From Antedon mediterranea (lineage: Eukaryota; Echinodermata; Crinoidea; Comatulida; Antedonidae), in the NCBI RefSeq assembly GCF_964355755.1, contig NC_092679.1:15988932-16048931 (forward strand): a stretch of DNA of 60,000 bases, in the 5' to 3' direction. Made by a program: the position numbers and the translations under genes. Shown here in pieces: positions 21,776 to 34,519 of the stretch (positions are counted from its first letter, which is position 1; the number at the start of each line of letters is the position of its first letter). The notes beneath the pieces are model-generated. The model saw only the letters and a program-made list of their open reading frames with translations. It was not told the DNA's origin and did no database searches.

Positions 21776-24424
21776 TCCTGAATAAGAAGAAAAAAAACAA
21801 AAGTAAATTGACATATTGTAACATCACCAATACAATGTCATGAAACTCCTTACCATTAACGTTAATGGTCATTTGTCTGAGAAACCTCTCTTATGGAAGT
21901 TGTATTCAAGTAGAGGAAGTTTTATATTATTTGTCGTAACATAGAAATCTGTTAACGTAATAAAACGTATGAAAAGAACATGGATACATTGTATCCATGG
22001 TGATGAATTATGCAGCCTATGAAATGATTGCTCGAAACACTTTAACTCTTTTAACTCTGTTTTTCAATCTATTTTTGGATATTTTTGCGAATGACGTGAA
22101 AGTGTGAATCAAAGCATAGTATGTCACGTCTGTATTGTGTTGGTTCATTTGTTTCAATTAGCTGAAAAGAGTTGTTTAATTTAACATTGTCAGCATCAAC
22201 AACACTTAGGGTTAGAAATTCACACTAGACAAGACTTTTCTAGTAGATTTTTCATAATTGCTATTTAAGAATGTCAACACTAGATAAAGTTTACTGGAAA
22301 GCTAATAGCCAGGATTTTTACAGGCGGTGTTCTGTTTCCTCAAGAAGAGTCAAGTGAAGCATAAGCAACTGAAAAAAAAACTTAGGCCTAGTCTATTACT
22401 GTAGATGAAAGTACAAAATGTTGTCATGAGTTTGGCCTATATCCTACCACTTTTGATTATGGTCTCTATTTCAAAAGGGCACTTCAGGAAAAAGTAGATT
22501 CTTTTATATACTTTAATTTATAGTGCTATATCTATAATATTATATTATTAGTGTTATATAATTATAGTATAGTGCTATGTATACAAATAATGAATGTTTA
22601 TGAGTGTAATGGTACAAATAATAGCATGAGGTAAATGATATAAAAATAAATACTATTAAACGATCGTTTAATAGTGCGTACTATTGCAAGCCATTTGACC
22701 CACAATCGTCCAATCAAAAAATATTAGTCATATAGTAGAAATGGTAGTCAGGTTTTTTTTTCCATTTTTTATCTTGTTTTTTCTCTTATTAAATAATTCA
22801 AAATTTATATTGGATTATAGGTAATCTAATCTAATAACACTATGTTTTAACAACATAACTGCAATTTTAATTATTTTATATAAAAATATATTGTATATTA
22901 AATTATGTGCTTTGCAGTAGAACAAGAATATAATATATAATGCATTGCAATCAGTAGCTGTTTAATTATGTGTTCTGTTTCACTATCTCTGATTGATAAC
23001 CCGTCATCTGTCGTTTGTCTTGGCTAGAAATGTTGATACTGTATCTAATAATTGCATGCAAACGCCTTTACAGAACCTTCAAAAACAGACAGAATGCATG
23101 CAACTCACCCAATATCAGACACCATCGTGATGGTACAAAATTGTTATGACTAATATTCACTATCATTAAAATATACCATTCTCAAAGAAGTTGCAACATT
23201 TTTAGTATAGTTTTAGTTTATTATTAAAGACCCATTCTCTACAATTGTTGACGTTTTGTAAAAATAATGCATATTTATTACTTTAAAAACATTAAGTCTG
23301 GTTATTCCTTGTCTTAATAAGTTAACGCAATAGGACCATATAGTATTTATTTATACTACAAATGTAGTTTATGACCTTAAATTAGATCTAAAAAACATAG
23401 GGAATGGGACTTTAATTATTTTTTATTTTAAGAAAATGGAAATATTTACATTTTAACTTGAACTCTAGACCTTGGGATTAGCAGGCAAGCATGTTAACCA
23501 CCAAGATTCAGCTATACTACATTATTATTATGATTAATATGAATATACATATTGTAAAAATAATTATGAATTTGAAAAATAAGGTCATTTCCATCTTCAA
23601 CCTCTAACACAAACAACAAACTTTAGTGCAATTAATGTCATTTTTTATACAGTAAGCCTAATGGGCATAATTTTCTTGACGTCATAGTAACAAAAAAATA
23701 ATTGTTAACTAAAAAATGGTCATTTCCATCATCTGTAAATAACTACAATATAATACTTTATATGACAAGATTTTTATTGAGAAGACTCATACATGAACGC
23801 AACAGTATGTTTATATGTACTGTACACCTGTGTACTATTCAGTTCAGTTTTTGTCAACTTCATTACCCATTGCGTTAACAATATTCAAATTAACATTTTA
23901 AATACACATTTCCTTGACATCATAATAGAAAATACTAAATAAAATCTTACACCTGAAATGAGAAACATATGTTTGTTTTTAGGTGGCATAGATAGGCATA
24001 ATGTCGTGAAAGTTGCCAAAGCTCAAAGATTCACAAGAGTAATTGTCTCGTTTTTGTGCTCGGATTATTCCTACACATTACCGGGCTAAACGATCATAAA
24101 TTGACTAATTAAATTCAACTATTTAAATCAGGTAATTTGATATTACTATAGACACTAAAAAGCTTGTTCAGAAATATTAATATAATAAATAATAAATTAT
24201 TAACTATATAAGATAAAACAATAAAATTTACAGATACATGATTAATAATAAATTGTTGTTATAGATTTATAAATCCGTCATATAATCCAGAAATTTATCA
24301 TTGCGGAATAATCTTAAATTGAGATTGATGTCATGTGATTTACTCGCTGAACTTTTCATACTTTTAACCATCATTATTTTTCATTATTTTTCATTATTTC
24401 TTGGAAGCTTACAAATTCTATATT
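21776..24424. other. Noncoding; contains a perfect 24-bp palindrome
   Basis: AT-rich without an exon I can defend. A perfect palindrome centred on CGATCG covers 22652-22675. A SINE head lies on the minus strand at 23455-23517. Confidence 0.45.
23455..23517 (-). mobile_element. SINE head, minus strand
   Basis: Read on the minus strand: AGCTGAATCTTGGTGGTTAA, then GGTCTAGAGTTCAAGTTA. This matches the tRNA-like head at 16938-17005, here without the amplified B-box array. Confidence 0.55.
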
Positions 24425-24930
24425 CCTGTTTCTGCTATGAACAAGTTACCGATTAAATAACCGTGATGAATAAATTGTCCCAAATTTGAAGCAGAAACAG
24501 GACACATATTTTGAAAATAACCAGTTAAATAAATTTCTCAAAATAGTGGTTCAAAACCCCTAATAAAATAACTAATATATATGAATGAATTATCCTAAAT
24601 TTGAAGTAGAAACAGGACACATATTTTTAAAATAACCAGTTAAATAAATTTCTCAAAATAGTGGTTCAAAACCCCTAATAAAATAACTAATATATATGAA
24701 TATATTATCCTAAATTTGAAGTAGAAACAGGACACATTTTTTGAAAATAACCAGTTAAATGGCTTTCTCAAAATAGTGGTTTAAAACACTCAACAATAAC
24801 TGTTATATAATTGACCCTGTTGACCTTCAGTCAACTACTGCATCTTGAATGTTCCGCCATCTGAGCGCATTGAATTTTGGGTAATTTATATAAATATTAC
24901 ATTTTATAATCTATTTTCAAATAATTATCG
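24425..24930 (+). repeat. Family D repeat with three 115-bp tandem units
   Basis: CCTGTTTCTGCT at 24425 and AGCAGAAACAGG ending 24501 form inverted ends around 77 bp. From 24482 a 115-bp unit (AAATTTGAAGTAGAAACAGG ... AACCAGTTAAAT) is present three times, the last incomplete. The downstream ATTTTGGGTAATT...TTACATTTTA resembles 59660-59760, so this is part of a longer dispersed family; see also 40557-40730. Confidence 0.7.
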
Positions 24931-26490
24931 TTTTTACTTTTCCTTTATATCCCCGAAGAGATCCTTGGATAGAAGAAGGCGTTAATGATTTTTATGTTTG
25001 CGGAAACCCTTTAGGATATGTATAAATCTTCTAAATGTGGATTCAGAGGGCTGGTATCAAAACAATTCGTTTTTATCTGTAGTTGTTAACGTTGTAAACA
25101 AAATCAAATTATTAGAAAATAGGATACCTTTTGTATTTTCACGCTGCTGCTCTAGCCAGCTACGTCCCATGAGGACTACTTATTCAGAAGCTAAAGCAAG
25201 CAGCAGTTATAGTATCTAAGGCCGACAGTTTTGTGACTTTGTAAACTTTACTATAATTTATAGATCCCAGCTGCTGGACCCAAAAAACGGCTGAGAAAAG
25301 AGAGTCTATTGATTGATTGACGCGAATCAACAGACTGGAAAGAATTTCTCACTTGTACTGCTGTGAAGTCACGTTTTCTCTAGAGGGTATTCAGTTGCAT
25401 GCCTACAGGTTGAGGTCACACACACACACAGCACATTAAATTTCAAAATTGACCAATTTTAAATTGGCATGTAATTCATAATGAAAGAACTATCTTTGAT
25501 TTGTATGAATTTTTGCGATTAAAGGACATCTTTATATATCTGAAGAAAGAACAATGATTGATTTTAAACAGCGTTTTTTGTAAGAAGTATTTCTTGTTAT
25601 ACTGTACTCCTGTTATTGTCATTTACGCTGCTAGAGGAAAAAAATAAATAAATTGAAAAAGTAAGTAAACAAATAAATGGTTATTTTGTAGTATGTAACC
25701 GGAACAGGCTCTATAATATTTGTAACAAAAAGTCGACTGTTAAGTATCAGAAAAAAAGATGGATCAACACAATTTGTAATGGCAGACAGTTTGTTTCAAA
25801 AGTTCTTTCGGGACACAAGAAATACACAAATGATTAAATTCTGTGCTATATGTTTTAGTATCAGGTTATTTTGTATAAAATCTGCCAAAAGACAGACTTA
25901 TTATGGTTATAAATTTTGATACCCCAACGGACACATCACTAACATGTGTTCCAAAGCTTCCCAGAATTTATTTTATGAGTCAGAGAGTTTCTTATAGTGA
26001 AAGGTGGAATATCGATTTGTATTTTGTAAAAAAACCCCATTGGGTACCTTCAAAGGACCCATTGGACACCCATTGATCAATGCCAGGTAAAGCTTTTAGC
26101 CTAAAGTCACCCCCTTAACAGGTGCAGAGCTTAGGGTTTCCTATTGGAGTTCAAAAATGGACATACTTTATCTATTTTTAGAATAGAATTAAATTGTATG
26201 GAAAATATTAAAATTTAACAAAAGAAAAATAGAATTTATGATATCATATTAGGTAAAGATTGAATACTTACTATTTCAGAAATGTGGCTGGCTAAGTGCT
26301 TGAAGATCACTTGAAATTTACAGAATTTAATACTTACAATATATAACTCTCCTTTAAGACATCCCCCCCCCCCCTCCCGATTAAGGGGAACTCATATTAT
26401 TTAAGTGTCAATTTACAAGGGTTCTATACAATAATCCTATTGTATATACACATTAAATAAATAAATATTTAATAAAAAGGCAACGATAAA
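24931..26490. other. Noncoding; short CA tract and a 12-C run
   Basis: A short (CA)n lies at 25418. A 12-base C run at 26363-26374 sits inside a family I scrap (ACTCTCCTTTAAGACATC ... TTAAGGGGA). No gene seen. Confidence 0.4.
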
Positions 26491-26602
26491 GATAACAAAC
26501 TTTATGTGACAAAAAAATGTGATGTGCCCATATATGGACATGATGATGTCATGTCACTACCATATTTGGGCATATCATTTTTTGGTCAAAATAGTTTGAT
26601 TG
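26491..26602. mobile_element. Family A MITE, diverged copy
   Basis: ACAAACTTTATGTGACAAAA, TGATGTGCCCATATATGG, TCACTACCATATTTGGGC and TAGTTTGAT follow the family interior, but the outer ends have decayed. Confidence 0.65.
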
Positions 26603-28254
26603 CCTAAGCTTTTTCTGAAACGATTGTTTCTCTTAAAACATTTTGTATACAAGAAATGTACAAAGGTTGTAATTTGTAGGTAAAGCTGTGTAAATAATAT
26701 GTAATTTTGAAAGCAGTAATTGCTATGTAAATTGCCTTAGGAATCAATTTTAATGTTTGTTTATGTTGAAACTGAAATCCATTTAAATTAATATTACCTT
26801 TTATTTCCTTAGGACGAATAAAAGTAATGGTTGTATAAAAGTCAACGTATAAAATGATAGTTGTGATATTTATTTTTGAAGTTGTCGAAGAGTCATACAA
26901 ATATGATGTCAACTAAATACAACTTTGTATTAAATTATATAGCAAAAATAGAATTAATAGATTTGCATGTTAAATTTTTATGACTACCCTATTTTAAACA
27001 AAACATGAGGGGGAGTGCAGAATGTGACCATGTTTGTCAATGAGAGAGATACCCACATCTAGTCACGTCTTTTAAAATATGCATTTATATAGGAATAAAT
27101 ATTTTCATGATTGATAAATTGTTTTGATTTTTTTTTTGGCTACCATATTTATAACAAAAGGTGATGAGGGCAGTGTAGGCTGTGACCATGTGGGATCAGA
27201 GCAACTTACTCAAGAGTCAAATCTAGCCACATATGTAAAAATGTTTAAAATTTTAAACTCTACTTGACTGTCACATTTTAACATCATAACCTTTTACACC
27301 ACCAAGGCATAATAAACAAAATGTCATTTTATACATTTTTATTTTGTGATTCCATTGAATATTAATGTTTAAATATTTGTATGCCAGGGGAGTTAAATGT
27401 TTCAAACAAACCACCCTTTTTCGAACTAGAGATAAGCCGTAGGCTGAGTGGTATACAGACCTAATTAGCCTAGCTTATGAAAACGAAACCCATATACAAA
27501 GATTTGTATACAGTACACGTTTTAATCTGTTTTTATAAAAAATTATTAAAATGCATTTAAATTTAACATGTATTGATTTATTAGTCTGTAGTTTAGAAAT
27601 ATTAGTCTGTGCATAGACAAGTAGACATATTAAATTCTTGATATTATAATTCAATGACACTCTATCAAATCTGATTCATTGATGTATGTTGATAATATAC
27701 AAATCGTTATAAATTTTTATGAATGGTAATTGTAAAGTTTTATAAGACTCAAGAGGAATATTTACAATACTCTAGGGGAACAGTTATTTCATAATGCAGA
27801 AGGTTGTGTATTAATTACTAGAAACGAACATCTTAAGGTGTCCGTACGCCTAATACTGTTTTACTATTCAAGTGGCATGTTCTGCTAAAAGGTACAAATT
27901 ACTGCACTATTCATATTTACATCACGATAATTCATAGGAAAACTTGACTATTGGTTGATATGGATGATGTGACATTTGAAATTCAAAAGGAATGAAGAAA
28001 ATTACAGAGTGGGACTTTTTTGGTTAATATAAAAGCCCAGGATTTTTACAGGGAGGTTAATTTTTCTACGAAATGGAAAAATCCGTCACAAGCAAGCTTA
28101 GTTAGGCCTTCTGTATTACAATTAATGTAAAGTCTTCTTCTTGTCAAGGTTTTATAGTACTTCCGCTATACTTTATATTATTCAACAAACATTCTTAAAT
28201 AATTAATTAAAAAATCATTTGTATTAAGTATTAAATTTCTTTTTTTTTTAAAAG
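26603..28254. other. Noncoding, no gene recognised
   Basis: AT-rich. It could be an intron or upstream region of the LRR-type exon that follows. No promoter motif can be defended. Confidence 0.35.
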
Positions 28255-28455
28255 GTAACTGAGGATGTCTCATCTGTGTTGTTGGTTTTTCATCTTGGTA
28301 CTAATTTCGATCAATAGCCATCAGGCACTGACTGAGCCTGTTAATGAAAACAGCCCTTGTGTTGTAAGTGCTAAAACGCCGCTATCTGTAAGGTGTGTGG
28401 ATGTGGACGTTGCGTCAGTAACACAGCTCAACATTCCACGTGAAACTACTCAATT
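28255..28455 (+). CDS. First coding exon of a leucine-rich-repeat protein (signal peptide + LRRNT)
   Basis: Acceptor (T-rich tract, AAAAG) at 28254, ATG at 28265, donor ATT|GTGAGT at 28455. The 63 codons plus two bases encode MSHLCCWFFILVLISINSHQ, a clear hydrophobic signal peptide. An LRRNT-like cap follows: SPCVVSAKTPLSVRC, VTQLNIPRETTQ. The pattern C...V.C......L.IP..TT.L is typical of LRRNT, though this copy has only two cysteines in the cap. LRR genes commonly split after the TT-x-L with phase-2 introns and 72-bp repeat exons; the phase-2 donor here fits. No LRR exon was recognised downstream in the window, so the gene probably continues across large introns or beyond it. Function cannot be specified. 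Confidence 0.6.
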
Positions 28456-28484
28456 GTGAGTACAGACTTTCTTACTTGATAGAA

Positions 28485-28765
28485 GTTGATGAATATTTAA
28501 AGCTAGTTAATGAATATGTAAAAGAAGTTGATAAATATTTAAAAGTTAGTTAATGAATATGTAATAGAAGCTAATGAATAATTAAAAAGTTTACAGAGCT
28601 CAAACTTTGGCTAAAGAAAACTTCAATTTAAATACAGTTAATGAATATGTAAAGGAGTTGATAAATATTTAAAGTTAGTTAATTAAATATGTAATAGAAG
28701 CTAATGAATAATTAACAGGTTTACAGAGCTCAAGCTTTGGCCAACTAAAACTTAAATTTAAATAT
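28485..28765 (+). repeat. ~130-bp tandem duplication just behind the LRR exon donor
   Basis: TTAATGAATATGTAA / AGTTGATAAATATTTAAA / TTTACAGAGCTCAA blocks are repeated at a 130-bp offset (for example 28591 and 28721). Short internal repeats of GTTAATGAATATGTAA are also present. Confidence 0.75.
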
Positions 28766-29842
28766 AATTAATGAATGTGTAATAATAGTTTATGAATATT
28801 GAATGAACATTTTATGAATATTCAAAGGGATTCTTTATAACATTGGTATACTACCATTAACATTGATAGTATGCAGGATTTAAAACTCTTTTTATTTTTT
28901 TTAACCCTTTTTTAATTTAGAAATTAAATCTGCCATGCTTGATTCATTTCTGTTTTTATAATTATATAGAATAACATTCTATACATCAAATTTTATCATT
29001 TATAGTGATCAGGTATTAGTTTCTTGATGCATCTATAAAAAAAGCTTTCTTACATTTTCTATGAAATATCCCGTAGTGTAAACACAATGCAAATTTTACT
29101 ATCTTATTCAACCAAATGAGAATACATACACAACTGTATGTAAAATATGTACAGTATGTATGTTATACACAATTATTATGCAATCTTTATACATTACTAT
29201 GCCAATCTTTTCGCATACATATATACATACAAGAGACGCCAGATATTCTTTGACTTAATTAGCATATTTTGTGGACATTGACCTTAAAAGATTGAACACC
29301 GTTTAGTGCTGATGAGAAGGTTTGGATGATACATTGCGTTTAAACCAGGAATTTAGTAGATTTACCGGCTAAATATGAAAGATCAGCGAGTCCATTCTTG
29401 TGCGATTTGTAATATAGCACAAATGAATGTCGGTCATTGACTCCAGTTTAAACAACTGTGCCAAATTATCAACAAATTAATGTATTAACACCATTATACG
29501 TACTATAACGTGAAAACAATTCTGGGAAGAATGAAATTAATCCAAAAAAATCGTAATGATAACAAGAGACAATACTAAATTATGCATGTATTTCTATAAA
29601 TATTACATGCATTTAGATAACCATATTAAAAGGAATTTTTTTTTTCTTAGTATGGCCGAAGCATATTGACTGCTGGACCATTTTGTAATGTGTATTTATA
29701 TTTAACATAGGCTCTGTTAGTCGGAATGGATAAAAGGCATAATTTTAAGAAAGAACAACAAGAAAAATAAGATATACTGGTAAAATAAGAATTTTGTTAA
29801 TAATCTTATAGATTAATATTTATTTGGTGTTGAACCTCCTTT
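28766..29842. other. Noncoding, no gene recognised
   Basis: AT-rich, possibly intron of the LRR-type gene. Nothing else supported. Confidence 0.35.
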
Positions 29843-29925
29843 ACACACTCAAACTTTATGTGACAAAAAAATGTGATGTGCCCATATATGAACATGATGA
29901 TGTAATATCGCTACCATAATAAGAA
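29843..29925. mobile_element. Family A MITE fragment
   Basis: CTCAAACTTTATGTGACAAA, TGATGTGCCCATATATG and CGCTACCATA match the left half of the family; the right half is missing. Confidence 0.6.
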
Positions 29926-30301
29926 GTATCTATAAAATAAATTGCCCAATTTACACAGGGTTTGGGCGCAAACGTCACGACGCGTACATATGTGATTTGT
30001 TGTTTCTACATTTTCCCCCAAAACCTTCCCATCATGCATTGTGCAACAACATTCCTCGCAAAATCAAGCTATTTGCGATAAACCGTATTACTATTATTTT
30101 TTTAAAAACCCCCATCTTTCAAATAATAAAACGAAAATTGCAACATACTGTACAGTACATCTCTATGTACCGGTTTAACTTCATTTGAACAGCTAGAGCT
30201 GATGTGTAGGCGTCCATTAGTCTAATGATACTCAGTACAAAATATTAACATACTATGTTAAATTAAGCAATTAATTAGTATAGAAAGTTGTCAAGGCATT
30301 A

Positions 30302-30418
30302 TTAGACAATATTGCCTTAAGATGATCCAAACTAATCCAAGATGAGATTAGAGCTCTTATTTGACAATATTGCCTCAAGATGATCCAAACTAATCCAAGA
30401 TGAGATTAGAGCTCTTGG
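30302..30418 (+). repeat. 58-bp tandem duplication
   Basis: GACAATATTGCCT(T/C)AAGATG to GAGATTAGAGCTCTT occurs twice at an exact 58-bp offset with one clear change, so it is recent. Confidence 0.85.
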
Positions 30419-30478
30419 GAAATTTATGAGAGAAGAAATTTTTGTTAGGAATACTATTACAATACAATAACTTTCTTT

Positions 30479-30895
30479 TATGCCAGCTTAACAGTTGGGT
30501 CCTTCGGATAGACCAGGACCTGGATATCAAATTGACACTTAATATTTAAGTGTGCGCTTTTCTTCTGTACCACTTGATATTAAATGGGTTTTCATACAGT
30601 AGTTCCAGTCAATAATTCTGGTGTTATTTATTTTAATTTTATGCCAGCTTAACAGTTGGGTCCTACGGATAGATCTTGATATCAAATTAATGCCTAATAC
30701 TCAAGTGGCGCTTTTCTTCTGTACCACTTGATATTGAATGGGTTTTCATACAGTAGTTCCAGTCAATAGTTCTAGTGTTGTTGGGTCCTTTGGATAGATC
30801 TGGATATCAAATCAACGCATAATACTCAGGTGTGGCACTTTTCTTCTGTACCACTTGATATTGAATGGTTTGCATATAGTAGTGCCAGTCTGTAT
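30479..30895 (+). repeat. Three tandem units of ~125-162 bp
   Basis: GTTGGGTCCT.CGGATAGA, CTTTTCTTCTGTACCACTTG and TTCATACAGTAGTTCCAGTC recur three times. The offset is 162 bp for the first pair and ~125 bp for the second, where a front part is missing. Confidence 0.8.
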
Positions 30896-31893
30896 GGTAA
30901 TTCGTTATTTATTTAAATTTTTCACTGTTTCTGAATAATAAATCTTTTTCACAACCTATCTAGGACGTGTCAGGCCGAATGATAGTTTCCAGTGATCGGT
31001 CTGTAATTAAAAAGTCTAATGATCTTCTTGAGTACAAAATTAAACGTTCCAGATATCGTAGGGCTGCCATACTCTTAAAAGAAAGTTCCTTGCATTTGAC
31101 TGCCTTTTTCTAGTGCTATAGTTTATTTACAAAGATTAAAATAGTGTTTAGTACTATACGTACAATAAATACCATACCGTATTCATGTCCAGCAGTCTGC
31201 GGCGCTTTCGCAAGAATTATTTTGGTCAAGGGCTTATTGTAATGTGCCGTTTATGCAACTGACACACATGTGTTCAATCAGTTGTGCTAGTTATCACACA
31301 GTTGCGGATACAAATACACAAATAAATGAATGTTTATGAGTTCGATTTGAAAGATTATTGACTGTTCAATTTAACAAGGTGGAGCTGCATTAGGACATCA
31401 TCATGATTTGTTTTTATAACACCCTCTACTGTTCTAAAATAAACGCATCTTGAATTGCTGACAAAGGCTAGACGGGAGGCTAAACCAAACAGCGCCTCAA
31501 TTCTGGTTGCAGAGTACAGGTATAGACAGCAAACAATACATTACAGTAAGTCTTCCTATACTAGACTTTCAGAAAACCAGAAAGTTTCTCAAAACCAGAC
31601 ATGTTAACAGGGTCCAAAAGGTCCCAAATTCTTGTTTACTATTACAAAGACATTTTTGGAAATACATGAAATTGTATACAAATAATTAATGTTTTTAGAT
31701 TAATTACACCTGTACTATTATAAGGAAAGTACAGTTACAAAAATGAATTTAACTTAAAATACATTTTTTATTTTCAAACGTTCAATAAAAGCAGATTTGA
31801 AACACAATTTATTTCTTTATAAATAAGTAACAATATTCATTCTATTTCAGACTTACGATAACTATCGGCCATAAGAAATCTCTTATAATCTAA
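30896..31893. other. Noncoding, no gene recognised
   Basis: No exon or repeat edge that can be defended. Confidence 0.35.
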
Positions 31894-32268
31894 AGCTGAT
31901 TTTCCACTAGGCGAATTTGTTTGCGAGAATCCAACGTTTCGAAGAGAAAAAAATCGCCTACTCTTTTTCCACTACATTAGCGAATAGCTGCGACGTTCAT
32001 GTTCCTCGCATGGTTGCTGAGCATTTCGATTCGCATGAGTGCTCATGAAAGCGTCATAGCTCATTTCCTGAGCTCTGATTGGTTGCGCAATATTTTGCTT
32101 CGCAAAAAGTAGAAACAATTCGAACTAGTAAATTTTGCTGAAGCGAAAAATCAAAGGAAATAGAATTCGTCGAAGAAGGGAGTATGACAGACAGAAACTC
32201 GAATACGCATGCGCATAACATGACGCTTTCGATTCGCGCGAACAAATTCGCCTAGTGGAAAATAGGCT
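31894..32268 (-). mobile_element. TIR element, family B, copy 1
   Basis: Starts AGCTGATTTTCCACTAGG and ends CCTAGTGGAAAATAGGCT, flanked by TAA on both sides (31891-31893 and 32269-32271). 375 bp, with an interior rich in TTCGC/GCGAA. It is the reverse complement of the copy at 33635-34001, with some changes. A 63-codon minus-strand open frame inside it (32054-32245) is not a gene, because the other copy shares it only as repeat sequence. Confidence 0.85.
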
Positions 32269-32271
32269 TAA

Positions 32272-33546
32272 CAATACTATTCAAGAACACTCTGTATTTA
32301 TGGCAATGTATATTATTGCATGTCAATATATTTTTAAGATGACAGACTATACTTCATCTGGTTTCCTTTAATATTAACAACAAATAACAGGGCAATGTAA
32401 AATACTTCTGCAGTGACAATAAGATCATAAATCCAATTCATCATAGTCCTATATGATTTACTTCCCAATAACATCTTAAAATATCCTATTATAGTATTCT
32501 TACAATGTAAATTGATCTGTCACCCAATTCTCTGATTTCATGCCATATTTAGTAATAATACTTTTTGTGTGTATAATACACTATATTTTAAGGTTATAAA
32601 TTCTGATCTGATATTTGATAAAGTTGTATATTAGTCTCTAAGGAGTTTGTTGTAGATTGCATTCTTAATTCTAGAATCTGTTCTGTACTTGATATAGAAC
32701 GATTTTTAGTTCGTATGACAGACCTGATTAGTACTATTGTTGCACCCATAAATCAACTGATTCTAAATGATCCTCAGTGTAATCGGTACAATATACTCTA
32801 TTCTTCCAAGAAACGTTTTTTTCTATGATAGTTATAATTCAGGTTTACGCACAACGATTTACTCGTTAAAAGCAGTGTTATTTTTCACCTTTAATTAAGA
32901 TAATAAAAACTGTCCTTGTCAATTTGATGCAAACAATGTTGTTTGATAGTTAATTCTGCAGGATAGTTTCCTCCTTAACCACAGGAATGATAATAGGCAT
33001 CAAGAGTCCTATAATGTGTGAATTTTGGGGACTTACCTGGAAAACTGAGTAATTAATCATTCCTTAACAAGTTTTTAATGGATGTCCATCTGGATTTAGG
33101 ATCTACACAGATGGACGGTGGATGGAGTTTACCCGGCAAATTTGCAAGGTATACACCGGTTCTTCGGGACTGTGTAGTGACCTTTCAGATATTTTATGAG
33201 AATTCTATGCAAATCATAATACATTCGCGTTGTCGTAAACAGCTTATTAGAAAATGTTCTGATTTTTTTATGCCAGCAGCATGTCCTGGATGCTTAACAA
33301 TTTAGTAAACACAACTTAAAAGATGTCACAAGTTATAACACCATGTATTATAGCAATTTAATATTATTTATATCTGATAATTATTAAGTAAAAAAAGTTG
33401 TAGGTTGTAAAAGTTGTTTTAAATCATTAATTCTTTTTCACATTTTTTTCAAATTATTGATGCATGACAATTTATAATAATATCGCCTATAAAAATATAA
33501 CATTTTAAAATCAATAACTACTTCTGATTAATTGGCTTATATTATA
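32272..33546. other. Noncoding spacer between the two family B copies
   Basis: No exon supported. GATGGACGGTGGATGGAG at 33112 is a local GC-richer spot inside a 75-codon open frame without family resemblance. Confidence 0.4.
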
Positions 33547-34055
33547 GTAGAACCTCTCTTTTAGGACATCCCTATTAAGAAAATATATTTTATATTACAC
33601 TACAGCCAACCCCTATTTAGGATGCACCCTATTAAGCCTATTTTCCACTAGGCGAATTTGTTCGCGCGAATCGAAAGCGTCATGCTATGCACATGCGTAT
33701 TCGCGTTTCTGTCTGTCATACTGCCTTCTTCGACGAATTCTAGTTCCTTTGATTTTTCGCTTCAGCGAAATTTACTAGGTCGAATTGTTTCTACTTTTTG
33801 CGAAGCGAAATATTGCGCAACCAATCAGAGCTCAGGAAATGACGCTTTCATGAGCACTCATGCGAATCGAAATGCTCAGCAACCACGCGAGGAACATGAA
33901 TGTCGCAGCTATTCGCTCATGAGTGGAAAGAGTGTAGGCGATTTTTTTCTCTTCGAAACGTTGGATTCGCGCGAACAAATTCGCCTAGTGGAAAATCAGC
34001 TTTAAGGAGACGATTTTTTAAGTCCAGTGTCCACTCAATAGAAGCTCTACTGTAA
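33547..34055. repeat. Family I repeat split by the family B insertion
   Basis: GTAGAACCTCTCTTTTAGGA ... GCACCCTATTA (33544-33634) continues after the family B copy as AGGAGACG...CCAGTGTCCACTC...CTCTACTGTA (34005-34052). Together they read as one family I repeat, so family B inserted into it at TTA. Confidence 0.7.
33635..34001 (+). mobile_element. TIR element, family B, copy 2
   Basis: Starts AGCCTATTTTCCACTAGG and ends CCTAGTGGAAAATCAGCT. TTA lies at both sides (33632-33634 and 34002-34004). 367 bp, noncoding. PIF/Harbinger-like by AGC end and TWA duplication (inference). Its ATG-started 115-codon frame is a chance product of the GC-richer repeat. Confidence 0.87.
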
Positions 34056-34519
34056 TTAATTTCTTGGTTTAATTTAATTTTACCATAGATTGTGATTATC
34101 TTTAATTTGATTACATTTTTGTCTGTACTTTACATACGATTAAATATTTTTAGAATAAACTCTTGCTTTATTTACATAATTTTCACACTTCAATTTTCTA
34201 GTAGCCATCAATTTTGTTTGTACCCTGTAGCATACGTATACGTCTAATTCTGACAACTGTTGATAATGCATAATTTTATTGTGATCTTCCCCAATCAATA
34301 AGCTAACATAAAATATTAGGACAGATGCCACTAGTGTCTATTATTGTAATCATTGTAATGTGAAATTTATTATTTCTATTTTTCTATATAGTAGTAGTAA
34401 ACGCTTATTAAAGGATATCTTCGGGATCTAAATAATTGTCGTCTTAATAAGAGGGCGTTGACTATTCTGACATAATTACATAAGTACATTTGAAAGTATT
34501 TGTGAACAAATCTCAGAGT
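34056..34519. other. Noncoding, no gene recognised
   Basis: AT-rich; nothing supported. Confidence 0.35.

Noticed and set aside
26604-26912. 102-codon minus-strand frame
   Set aside because: AT-rich, low-complexity composition (Ile, Thr, Tyr, Lys), no family resemblance, next to a MITE edge.
27430-27480. tRNA-like text (GTAGGCTGAGTGGTATACAG)
   Set aside because: Only an A-box-like stretch; no B box at proper distance.
33658-34005. 115-codon frame, with a similar 63-codon frame at 32054-32245
   Set aside because: Both lie inside TIR elements of family B; the similarity is between repeat copies, and no protein family is recognised.
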